Of a stretch of DNA of 64,000 bases, positions 44,786 to 53,517 are shown one piece after another. Made by a program: the position numbers and the translations under genes. Position 1 is the first letter of the stretch. Each line of letters opens with the position of its first letter. This DNA comes from Ruminococcus sp. AF41-9 (GTDB lineage: Bacteria > Bacillota > Clostridia > Lachnospirales > Lachnospiraceae). Below the pieces are notes generated by a model, which worked only from the letters and a program-made list of their open reading frames with translations, had not been told where the DNA came from and made no database searches. The DNA is taken from contig NZ_QUDO01000020.1 of the NCBI RefSeq assembly GCF_003477525.1, positions 1 to 64,000 of the forward strand, written 5' to 3'.

Positions 44786-47700
44786 ATGCCCTGTCCACAC
44801 AACAAAATCACGATTGTACAGCGGCAGTCTGCGGTTGCCGCCGCTGCTTACCAGAGTGGCGAAAAACTGTTCTGTGAATATGACCAGCAAGTGAAGCACT
44901 ACCCGGAAAAGCGTGGTATCGTTCACAATGAAATCCTGCTCCCGGCAAACGCCCCGCCGGAATATGTAGACCGAAATACCTTATGGAACGCCGCCGAAGC
45001 GGTGGAGAAGCAATGGAACTCCCAGCTTGCAAGGCGGTGGGTGCTTACCATCCCCAGAGAGATACCGTCCGACCAGTACGCTGTCCTTGTCCGGGAGTTT
45101 TGTCAACAGCAGTTTGTTTCCAAAGGTATGATTGTTGATTTTGCCATCCATGACCCCCATCCGCCAGGAAACAACCCCCACGCCCCTGTCCTGCTGACCA
45201 TGCGGGCAATGGACGAACATGGGAAATGGCTTCCCAAGAGCCGCAAGGTTTATGACCTTGACGAGAATGGGGAACGGATGAAACTTTCGTCCGGCAGGTG
45301 GAAAAGCCACAAGGAGGATACAGTTGACTGGAATGATCAGAAGTATTGCGAAATCTGGCGGCATGAATGGGAGGTCATCCAGAACCGCTATCTGGAAGCC
45401 AATGACCGCCCGGAGCGTGTGGACTTGCGTTCCTATGCCAGACAAGGACTTGATATCGTTCCTACTGTTCATGAGGGAGCTGCTGTCTGGCAGATGGAAA
45501 AGCGTGGCATCCAGACGAATATCGGCAACCTGAACCGGGAAATCAGAGCCGCCAACAGTTTGATGAAGTCCATCCGGCATCTTATCCAAAATCTCAAAGG
45601 CTGGATTACCGAGCTAGGCGAAAAACGGAAAGAATTGCTTGAACAAAAAGCGGTGGAGGAAGCGACACTTCTTCCCAATCTTCTGATGAAGTATATGGAG
45701 ATACGAAAGGAAGAACGGAAAAGCTGGACGAGAGCTGGACAGAACCGGGGAACTTCACAGGACTTAAAGGCAGTCAGCGAAGCCCTGTCTTATTTTCAGC
45801 AAAAGGGACTTTCCACTGTGGAGGACTTAGAAGCGTTTCTGGAAGCGTCCGGGAAATCAGCCGCAGATTACCGCAATCAGATGAAGCCAAAGGAAGCCCG
45901 CAGCAAAGTGATTGACGGGATTCTTGCAGCTCGGACGGACTGCAAGGAATGTAAGCCTGTCTATGAAAAGTACCAGAAGATATTTTTCAAGAAAACAAAG
46001 GAGAAATTCAAACAGGAACACCCGGAGGTTGCCCGGTATGAGAAAGCCGCTGCTTATCTTGCCAAGCATGCATTTACTTCTGTTATGGCACAAAACGAAG
46101 TGACAAATAATGAGTTAACCTATTATGTGCAGTTTGAAAGTGCAACGAAAGCAGCAAATGCAAAAAGAGAATTACAGACACAGTACCAATTACCTGATGA
46201 GAGTATTTCTGAAAATACTGGTGTTATGGGTATGTCTGGACAAAGTAACAGTACTGCGATGCAGAGTATATACGGATTGGCAGCGATTCTATTTGTTTTA
46301 GTGTTGCTGGCAGGGATATTGATGATTTCTGGCAGCATGAATAGCATGATTGCACAACGAACTCAGTTTTTTGGAATGTTGCGTTGTATTGGTGCAAGTC
46401 ATGTGCAAATTATCCGCTTTGTTCGTTTGGAAGCATTGAACTGGTGTAAAATAGCGGTACCTATAGGGGTGTTCTTCGGAACAATAATTAGTTGGATTAT
46501 TTGTGCCACACTTCATTATGGAATTGGTGGAGAATTTTCTACAACACCAGTCTTTCAGATCAGTCCTGTTGGACTAATCAGTGGTGTGGTTGTCGGCGTG
46601 GTAACTGTATTTTTAGCGGCGCAATCCCCAGCAAAACGGGCTGCTAAAGTTTCACCTATATCAGCGGTTACTGGCAATATAGATAATAAAGTTTCTGCTA
46701 ACCACGCTATTAAGTTTAACTTAGGGAAAATTGACAATTCGCTTGGTCTCCATCATGCAATTGAAAAAAAGAAAAACTGGTTTTTAATGACAGCTTCTTT
46801 TGCATTAACTATTATGTTGTTTTTTTCCTTTTCTGTGATTTTAGACTTTGCAAAGCAGCTTGTTCCATCGCAAAATGTCACATCAGCCGACATAGCATTA
46901 TCAAGTTATGCAAATAAACTGGATATTGAGCGTAGCCTGGCCGATGAAATAAAAAAAATAGATGGGGTTGCAAATGCTTATGGAAGCAGCTATATGGAAA
47001 ATATCCCCGCAACATCTTCAAGAGCAGGGATAGACCATATCAACATTGTTTCTTATGATGATACACTGCTAGATTACTCAAAAGAAAGTATTGCTCAGGG
47101 AGCATTGGATACAGTTTATGGGGACAGTAACAAAGTGGCAACCGTATATAATAGAAATAATTCACTGCGTATAGGTGATACTATCCAGTTTGCAGGCGAG
47201 GAAGTTGAGATTACTTGCACTCTGTCACAAGGGCTCTTTGGAGATGATTTGATTATTATTTGTTCGCAGGAAACATTTGACCGTATCATGGGTAATACAA
47301 AGTATGGTCTTATTGAAATTCAATTAGATTCAAATGCAACTGAAGAAACGATAGCAGAAATTAGAAGCCTTGAAAATGATGACATTATTATCACAGATCA
47401 GCGTGAAAGCAATAAACAAAATAATGCTACCTATTTGGCGGTACGAATTGTTTGTTATGGTTTTCTGGCTATTGTCGGAATTATCTCGCTGTTTAATATC
47501 GTCAATAGTATCTCCATGAGTGTATCTGCACGGATGAAGCAGTATGGAGCAATGCGAGCTGTTGGTATGGATAATAGACAGCTTAAACGAATGATTTCTG
47601 CGGAAGCGTACACCTATGCAATTTCTGGTTTGATAGTTGGATGTGGTATTGGACTTCCTCTTAGTCGATTTTTATATAATCGTCTAATTGCACATTATTT

Positions 47701-47839
47701 TGGAATTGAGTGGAGTTTTCCTATCCTATGGTTTGGAATCGTTGTTGCCTTTATCTTTATATCTGCTATTGTATCTGTCTATGCCCCGGCAAAGCGCATA
47801 CGTAATATGGCAATTACCGAAACAATCAATGAATGGTAA
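44786..47839 (+). CDS. In-frame chimera: MobA/MobL relaxase N-terminus fused to an FtsX-type ABC permease
   Basis: A continuous 1,017-codon frame with two unrelated parts. Residues 1 to ~430 match MobA/MobL relaxases of Tn1549-like elements: VQRQSAVAAAAYQSGEKL, LARRWVLTIPREIPSDQYAV, the motif III-like NNPHAPVLLTMRAMD and RPERVDLRSYARQGLDIVP. From about residue 431 (AFTSVMAQNEVTNNELTYYV) the sequence becomes a MacB/FtsX permease with transmembrane segments (LAAILFVLVLLAGILMIS), a periplasmic domain, and a C-terminal FtsX block (SVSARMKQYGAMRAVGMDNR). The permease lacks its first helix. GC content drops at the junction near 46075. The ATG follows AAAGGAGGGACACGAA. Probably a deletion-born fusion; whether the product is stable is unknown. 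Confidence 0.8.
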   Translation: MPCPHNKITIVQRQSAVAAAAYQSGEKLFCEYDQQVKHYPEKRGIVHNEILLPANAPPEYVDRNTLWNAAEAVEKQWNSQLARRWVLTIPREIPSDQYAVLVREFCQQQFVSKGMIVDFAIHDPHPPGNNPHAPVLLTMRAMDEHGKWLPKSRKVYDLDENGERMKLSSGRWKSHKEDTVDWNDQKYCEIWRHEWEVIQNRYLEANDRPERVDLRSYARQGLDIVPTVHEGAAVWQMEKRGIQTNIGNLNREIRAANSLMKSIRHLIQNLKGWITELGEKRKELLEQKAVEEATLLPNLLMKYMEIRKEERKSWTRAGQNRGTSQDLKAVSEALSYFQQKGLSTVEDLEAFLEASGKSAADYRNQMKPKEARSKVIDGILAARTDCKECKPVYEKYQKIFFKKTKEKFKQEHPEVARYEKAAAYLAKHAFTSVMAQNEVTNNELTYYVQFESATKAANAKRELQTQYQLPDESISENTGVMGMSGQSNSTAMQSIYGLAAILFVLVLLAGILMISGSMNSMIAQRTQFFGMLRCIGASHVQIIRFVRLEALNWCKIAVPIGVFFGTIISWIICATLHYGIGGEFSTTPVFQISPVGLISGVVVGVVTVFLAAQSPAKRAAKVSPISAVTGNIDNKVSANHAIKFNLGKIDNSLGLHHAIEKKKNWFLMTASFALTIMLFFSFSVILDFAKQLVPSQNVTSADIALSSYANKLDIERSLADEIKKIDGVANAYGSSYMENIPATSSRAGIDHINIVSYDDTLLDYSKESIAQGALDTVYGDSNKVATVYNRNNSLRIGDTIQFAGEEVEITCTLSQGLFGDDLIIICSQETFDRIMGNTKYGLIEIQLDSNATEETIAEIRSLENDDIIITDQRESNKQNNATYLAVRIVCYGFLAIVGIISLFNIVNSISMSVSARMKQYGAMRAVGMDNRQLKRMISAEAYTYAISGLIVGCGIGLPLSRFLYNRLIAHYFGIEWSFPILWFGIVVAFIFISAIVSVYAPAKRIRNMAITETINEW

Positions 47840-47892
47840 TAGCCATTAGTTTTGATAAATCTTATTGATATATTGACAAATAATGTAAAATA

Positions 47893-47934
47893 ATCTATTA
47901 TATAGATAACCGATATATAGGAAGCCGATATATA
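47893..47934 (+). promoter_or_regulatory. Promoter region with repeated CCGATATATA
   Basis: CCGATATATA occurs at 47910-47919 and 47925-47934, 15 bases apart, with AT-rich TATATAG nearby. It lies just upstream of the PadR gene, so the repeats may be its operator. Inferred from position only. Confidence 0.4.
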
Positions 47935-47961
47935 ATTTATTCTAAGAAGGGGGTGGACCAG

Positions 47962-48291
47962 ATGGCTATTGAAAGAGCATTGGTTTCAGGAAGTATGGCA
48001 ATGCTTGTAATGAAACTTTTGTCTGAAAAGGATATGTATGGATATGAGATGATCGACACACTGAGGCAAAAATCTCAGAATGTATTTGAGCTGAAGGCAG
48101 GAACTCTTTATCCATTGCTGCACAGCCTGGAAGAGAAAGGACTCCTGACAGTATATGAACAGGATGTAGCTGGAAAGACCAGAAAGTATTATAGCCTTAC
48201 CAGACAGGGAAGAGGATTCCTTGAAAAGAAAATAGAGGAATGGAAAGAGTATTCTGCAGCAGTGACCAATGTGCTTATATTGGAGGTGTGA
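47962..48291 (+). CDS. PadR-family transcriptional regulator
   Basis: A 109-residue winged-helix regulator: SGSMAMLVMKLLSEKDMYGY, then LKAGTLYPLLHSLEEKGLLT, ending in the wing GKTRKYYSLTRQGRGFLE. The ATG at 47962 follows AAGGGGGTGGACCAG. The next gene starts three bases after the stop and begins with a DUF1700-like prefix. PadR proteins usually repress transport or envelope genes in such operons. Confidence 0.9.
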   Translation: MAIERALVSGSMAMLVMKLLSEKDMYGYEMIDTLRQKSQNVFELKAGTLYPLLHSLEEKGLLTVYEQDVAGKTRKYYSLTRQGRGFLEKKIEEWKEYSAAVTNVLILEV

Positions 48292-48294
48292 GTT

Positions 48295-49653
48295 ATGGAC
48301 GAATATCTGAAATTATTGCTGGAACAAATTCGCTGCACAAAAGCCAGACCATACATAAAACAGGAACTGCAGGATCATATGGAGGATCAGATTGCGGAAA
48401 ACATGAAGGCAGGCATGGATCATGAACAGGCAGAGAAGGAAGCTGTCAGAGACATGGGGGATCCTGTGGAAACAGGAATCTCCCTTGACAGTATCCACAG
48501 ACCTCAGGCTGCATGGAAACTTTTGGGAATAATTATATTTATCAGCATTGCAGGTGTTCTGATACATGCAGGGATTTCCGGAAAAGCCAGTGAGAATGCG
48601 GTAGCCGGTTCTGACAGATATGTGTTTCATGTTATGATCGGGCTGGCTGTCATGATGATTTTGTATCTGCTGGACTATACCGTACTGGCAAAATTTTCAA
48701 AAATAATTGCAGCTGTTTTATTGGCCGTCTGTTTGCTGGTTATATTGGAAGGAGGCCAGGTAAACGGAGCGAGGATTTTTATATCACTGCCGGGAGGCAG
48801 AAGAGGCATGGATGTACAAAAACTGATGCTGTTTTATGTCCCTATATATGGGGCGATTTTATATAAATATCATGGGTGGGGATATAAGGGACTGATAAGA
48901 GCAATCTTATGGCTGATTGCTCCAGTAATATTAGTATACAGCCTGCCGGCACTCAGGACAGCTTGTGTGATGCTGGTAACTATGCTGACTATGTTGACGA
49001 TCGCAATCAAAAAGGACTGGTTTACAGTCAGAAAGAAAAGAACTATCTGTGGAATATGGGCTGTGTTTTTGACCGCGCCCATAGCAGCTTTCCTGGGTAT
49101 GTACCTGAGAAACAGGCTGGCGGAATATCAAATTGCGCGCATACAGGCGATGTTTTCCAGCGGTAGCGAAACAGACTATCTCACAAAAATGTTGCATTCA
49201 CTTTGGAGACAGAATAAGCTGATCGGGAAAAGCAAATCAGATGTAACGGGAATCCTGCCAGCATTTAACGCGGATTATATTCTGACCTATCTGTCATCTG
49301 TATATGGAATAATTGCAGCTATACTTTTGTGCTGTGTTCTTGCGGTTCTGATTTTTGCAATCTTTAACACTGCGTTGCGACAGAAAAATCAGCTGGGTAT
49401 GATGATGGGATGCGGGTGCGGAATTGTATTTCTCATCAGTTTTTTGATAAATGTCCTTGAGAATCTTGGCGTATTTCCGCAATCAATAACATTTCTTCCG
49501 TTTTTTTCAGCCGGAGGAAGCTGTATTATAATTTCTTATGGACTCATGGGGATCGTGCTGAGTACTTACAGGTATAAGAATATTTATCCGCGACATCCTG
49601 AAACAGGCTTTATGTCCATTAATTCTAAGGTAAAAAAGTATCGTAATATTTAA
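48295..49653 (+). CDS. SEDS-like (FtsW/RodA/SpoVE family) membrane protein with permease-prefix domain
   Basis: A 452-residue membrane protein. Residues ~1-75 are a soluble prefix (CTKARPYIKQELQDHMEDQI, KEAVRDMGDPVETG) like that paired with PadR regulators. About ten transmembrane segments follow. Hallmarks of SEDS glycosyltransferases appear late: DYILTYLSSVYGIIAAILL and ITFLPFFSAGGSCIIISYGL, matching the FtsW/RodA C-terminal loop. SEDS proteins polymerise peptidoglycan with a partner PBP2-type transpeptidase; none is adjacent here. The length is near typical. A convergent terminator follows. Confidence 0.75.
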   Translation: MDEYLKLLLEQIRCTKARPYIKQELQDHMEDQIAENMKAGMDHEQAEKEAVRDMGDPVETGISLDSIHRPQAAWKLLGIIIFISIAGVLIHAGISGKASENAVAGSDRYVFHVMIGLAVMMILYLLDYTVLAKFSKIIAAVLLAVCLLVILEGGQVNGARIFISLPGGRRGMDVQKLMLFYVPIYGAILYKYHGWGYKGLIRAILWLIAPVILVYSLPALRTACVMLVTMLTMLTIAIKKDWFTVRKKRTICGIWAVFLTAPIAAFLGMYLRNRLAEYQIARIQAMFSSGSETDYLTKMLHSLWRQNKLIGKSKSDVTGILPAFNADYILTYLSSVYGIIAAILLCCVLAVLIFAIFNTALRQKNQLGMMMGCGCGIVFLISFLINVLENLGVFPQSITFLPFFSAGGSCIIISYGLMGIVLSTYRYKNIYPRHPETGFMSINSKVKKYRNI

Positions 49654-49702
49654 AACCAATCAAAAACGCTGAGAATTGCTCCCAGCGTTTTGGTTGGTTT
49701 TA
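49652..49702. terminator. Bidirectional terminator between convergent genes
   Basis: AAAACCAATCAAAAACGCTG pairs with CAGCGTTTTGGTTGGTTTT with few mismatches. It serves the SEDS-like gene on the plus strand and the AraC-type gene on the minus strand. Confidence 0.75.
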
Positions 49703-50526
49703 TTTTGGACAGTTTTCTGCATTCAGCACCAGCTGCTTGCGGAACTGTGAAGGGGACATGCCACACTGTTTTCGGAAAAATCGGCTGAAATATAATGGAT
49801 TTTCGTACCCGACCAGGTTGGCTATTTCTGTGATATTATAATTGGTCGTTTCCAGAAGCATTTTTGCATTGGTAAGCCTCAGAGACTGCACGTATTGAGC
49901 AGGTGTAGTATTGGCATACTGACGGAAGTTCTGGATGAACCAGCTGATACTCATATTGTGGGAAACAGCATAGTCCTCAATACTTATAGGTTTATTATAA
50001 TGCATCCGAAAGTACTGTGCAGCCTGTTCCATATCGTTCATGTTCTGAAGGTTCTTTTTACGTGGCTTTTGCAGTGCTATTCTATGGAGGCTGATCAGGA
50101 GAATCATGAAATAATTTATCAGCATCTCCTCGTAATCAATTCGCTGCAGATTCAGTTCCTCGATCATAGACATAAATAGATTTTTGTACTCAATGGAGAT
50201 ACCGGTATAAATAATGCGGGTATCGTCGGCAATCCCATATCTTCTTAGAAAGTTCTTTACATTATTTCCAGTAAAGTGAACCCAGTAAACTTCGGTCTGA
50301 TCCGCTCCATAATAATAGCGTTGTTCCTCACGTGGACGGTAGAGTACCATATTGCCGGCTTCTACAACAGTAGGTTTTCCATCAAAATAAAATGTGCCCG
50401 TCCGGATGCGATGTAAAGAAGCTGATAATCAAGCCGGTCTTTCGGGCGGTGGGTAGGAAGCTTTTCTACGGTGTATAGATGATAAGTACCGCAGCTTCCA
50501 ATAAACAGGGGATGTTTTTTATCCAT
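49700..50526 (-). pseudogene. AraC-family transcriptional regulator, frameshifted
   Basis: Two minus-strand frames form one AraC protein. The N-terminal part (KKHPLFIGSCGTYHLYTVEK, YQLLYIASGRAHF) stops near 50365; the rest (LYRPREEQRYYYGADQTEVY, then two AraC HTHs: IEDYAVSHNMSISWFIQNFR and ITEIANLVGYENPLYFSRFF) is in the next frame. Adding one T to the run near 50390 gives HFYFDGKPTVVEAGNMVLYRP, the expected cupin strand. It reads away from a GH95 remnant, so it may once have regulated that sugar operon. Confidence 0.8.
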
Positions 50527-50590
50527 AAAATCAACCCTGGATTTGTGATAGTATGCTGATAATGTATACAAGTAATGTCCTCTTTGTCAT

Positions 50591-50624
50591 ATTGCACAAA
50601 ACACAACAATATGAATTGTGCAAT
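50591..50624. promoter_or_regulatory. Inverted repeat upstream of the AraC-type gene
   Basis: ATTGCACAA (50591-50599) and TTGTGCAAT (50616-50624) are perfect inverted copies separated by 16 bases, in AT-rich DNA upstream of the regulator. Position and symmetry suit an AraC-type operator. Confidence 0.5.
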
Positions 50625-50756
50625 TTTACGATTCTACAAAATATTGTTAAAAAATAGTTGGCTATTATGTAAAAGTATAACATTTTGTGCATGTTTTGGC
50701 GAATGTTGTTTATGTATTTTTTTATAATAAAAAAGCATAATGATAGTACGACAAAA

Positions 50757-51302
<546 letters not shown>

Positions 51303-51682
51303 CAAACCAGCTCCGTTATACCAGGGAGGAAAATATCTCCTGTGTGGGAGGCGGCATTTATCCCAATATGCTGTGTGCACACCCACCGTTCCAGATCGAT
51401 GGGAACTTTGGCTTTGCAGCTGCGGTTGCAGAGATGCTTATCCAGAGCAGGAAAGGGCATATCCTGTTACTTCCGGCACTTCCGGATGAATGGAAAGACG
51501 GAAATGTCCGAGGAATGAAGGTACAGGGTGACATCACAGTTGATTTCGAATGGAGAGATGGCAAGATACACAGGGTTCGCCTCTGCTCTTCCCGTGAGCA
51601 GAAAGTAACGCTGGAATGTAATGGAATTTCAAAAACAATATTTTTAAGACCTGATGTGACAGAGGATATGATTTTTGGTTGA
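51303..51682 (+). pseudogene. GH95-type alpha-L-fucosidase, C-terminal fragment
   Basis: Directly after the intron end, one frame reads YTREENISCVGGGIYPNMLC, AHPPFQIDGNFGFAAAVAEM, LIQSRKGHILLLPALPDEW and the C-terminal beta domain (GMKVQGDITVDFEWRDGKIH). The HPPFQIDGNFG motif is characteristic of GH95 fucosidases. The N-terminal two thirds are absent on the other side of the intron remnant, so a deletion removed the 5' exon and most of the intron. Confidence 0.75.
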
Positions 51683-51766
51683 TCTGTCCCGAGGGCCTGG
51701 AAATCATAGACAGTGGTAAGTAATGGGGTACAATAAAATATAGCCAATCGATTTTGCCAGAAACTA

Positions 51767-51795
51767 TTGATATTTCTTAGGGTATCGCATATAAT
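51767..51795 (+). promoter_or_regulatory. Strong sigma-A promoter of the structured RNA
   Basis: TTGATA (51767-51772), a 17-base spacer and TATAAT (51790-51795) put a start near 51802. It drives the ncRNA described next rather than a protein start. Confidence 0.75.
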
Positions 51796-51801
51796 ATAGT
51801 T

Positions 51802-52050
51802 AAACCAAAAGGTTTCGTGTAGCGGCACGTAAAAGCTGTACTGTGCCCGGGCAGGGTAATTACTGGGACTATTTGATACTCGGAAGGGTATTACGCCCAC
51901 ACCAGGGAGATACGGTGAGTCCGCGCCGGGGACTTAATGATACCGGCGACATTTTAGACGTTCGGAAGGATGTCGCGGCTGACAGCCAGCATAAAACCGC
52001 TTTTTAAGATTATGGGCACTGGATAACAAAAAGTTGTCCGGTGCTGTTTT
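51802..52050 (+). ncRNA. Free-standing ~250-nt structured RNA; raiA-motif class is a candidate
   Basis: The region has its own promoter, no protein frame, several GNRA-type GGAA tetraloop hairpins (GATACTC-GGAA-GGGTATT; GACGTTC-GGAA-GGATGTC-like), a GC-rich core (CCGCGCCGGGGACTTAATGA, ACCGGCGACA) and a terminator (GCACTGGATAAC/GTTGTCCGGTGC with T-run, 52016-52050). It is not tmRNA, SRP or RNase P by its visible motifs. Size and layout fit raiA-type Firmicute RNAs, but no covariance search was possible. Downstream is a PBECR4-like gene rather than raiA. Confidence 0.6.
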
Positions 52051-52080
52051 TATATTATAGTGATGATTGGGAAAAGATAG

Positions 52081-52713
52081 ATGGGAAAACAACAGGATAG
52101 AGAGAAAATCGTACAGGAGATTAAAATAGCTGCCGATCTGTATAGGAAGCATTTAGTAGGTAAAAGATTTCTATATGTATTTGAAGGCAGATATATTGAG
52201 GTGCTTTATAAAGCTGCCAATTTCAGGCACTTAACAGGTGTGGCCACAAACCTTTCCGCAAAAAAGTTTTATAGTTATGCAGCAAAAAAACTGCTTCAGG
52301 CTTCGCAGATATTTTTTACACCGCAGCACCCTTTTTCATTGTGTAAGCGTAAAATTAAGCATATCGGACAGATTGCAAGGCTGGCTGGCTCAGAAGGCTT
52401 TATGTTGGAAGAGATTGTTACAGATACGAGAACTTATAAGTTTGGCACAACAGATCTTAATTTTACTCTATGCTTAAATAAAGAGTATGATGATCAGGGA
52501 CAGCAAAAAGGCGATTGCTTTGTAGTAGAATCACTGCGAGATGAAGATTGTTTTTCTAAAAGTACAACAGCATATACAGTAACTCATATTTTCTCAGCAC
52601 CGAATGATGCGAAAAAATATACAACTTTACTGTTTATGGATGAAAATGCAATGATAGACAGTCTTCCGGATGAAATTAAAAACATGCTGGATCAAACTTT
52701 ATTACATAAATAA
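52081..52713 (+). CDS. PBECR4-like domain protein (tentative)
   Basis: A 210-residue protein: EIKIAADLYRKHLVGKRFLY, EVLYKAANFRHLTGVATNLS, KKFYSYAAKKLLQASQIFFT and FCLC-type strands, then TLCLNKEYDDQGQ and CFVVESLRDEDCFSKST. The HLTGV strand and following K-rich helix resemble PBECR4, a proposed barnase/EndoU/RelE-like nuclease fold found in mobile elements. Nuclease activity is unproven. The ATG at 52081 follows GGGAAAAGATAG and lies 30 bases beyond the ncRNA terminator. Confidence 0.5.
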   Translation: MGKQQDREKIVQEIKIAADLYRKHLVGKRFLYVFEGRYIEVLYKAANFRHLTGVATNLSAKKFYSYAAKKLLQASQIFFTPQHPFSLCKRKIKHIGQIARLAGSEGFMLEEIVTDTRTYKFGTTDLNFTLCLNKEYDDQGQQKGDCFVVESLRDEDCFSKSTTAYTVTHIFSAPNDAKKYTTLLFMDENAMIDSLPDEIKNMLDQTLLHK

Positions 52714-52774
52714 AAATGGAGAGTCTTAGTTGGCGATTCAATTAATCTATCCTGAGGGTATGAGAATTATTGAC

Positions 52775-52815
52775 AGCCGTATCATGTAAAACGCACATGG
52801 TACGGCTGTTTTTAT
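52775..52815 (+). terminator. Rho-independent terminator
   Basis: AGCCGTATCATG pairs with CATGGTACGGCT and is followed by TGTTTTT. It ends the PBECR4-like transcript. Confidence 0.7.
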
Positions 52816-53001
52816 ACCCTAATAGGACCTGATGATCATAAAATTTGAACGATTTCGGGGGTGTTTTTATCTGAGATAATTTTTTTTAAAATATTTGCAA
52901 CTTTTTTAGGGATTCGCACGTCTAATAAGTAGGAGCACATAAATGAAGCTCCTATAGTATACTCCGAATGACTGGTCTGAGATAGGAGAATTGGAACTAT
53001 A

Positions 53002-53517
53002 ATGAATGAAGTTTTGATACGAAAAGCGAAGAAAGGCGACAAGGATGCTTTTTGCAGGCTCATGGATGAAAATGTACAGAGTATGTACAAGATTGCAGCA
53101 GCATATCTGAAAAATGATGAAGATGTTGCAGATGCAATACAAGATACGATCCTTTCCTGCTATGAAAATCTAAGAAGTCTAAGAAAGAACAGATACTTTA
53201 AAACATAGCTGATACGCATCCTGATCAATAAATGTAAAGATGTCATGCAAAAGAATAAACTGGTTACTTTTATGGATCAAATTCCAGAAACACCTTTTCA
53301 TGAAGAATATGAGACAATAGAATGCTTACAGGCATTAGAACCATTGGATAGTAAATATCGTTTGGTTGTTATTCTCTACTACATGGAGGAATTTAATATC
53401 CGGGAAATCAGTAATATCCTGGATTTGCCAGAAAACACAGTGAAATCCCGCCTTCATCGTGGAAGAAAAAAAATCGCAGAGATATATGGATATAAAATTA
53501 AGGAGGAACGTGCCTAA
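53002..53517 (+). pseudogene. ECF sigma factor with an in-frame TAG
   Basis: Both halves are in one frame, interrupted only by TAG at 53206-53208. Before it: AKKGDKDAFCRLMDENVQSM and YLKNDEDVADAIQDTILSCY (region 2). After it: LIRILINKCKDVMQKNKLV and region 4 (DSKYRLVVILYYMEEFNIRE, LDLPENTVKSRLHRGRKKI). The stop sits where ECF factors have TWL, so TGG-to-TAG is the likely change. The neighbouring anti-sigma gene is intact. Confidence 0.8.
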
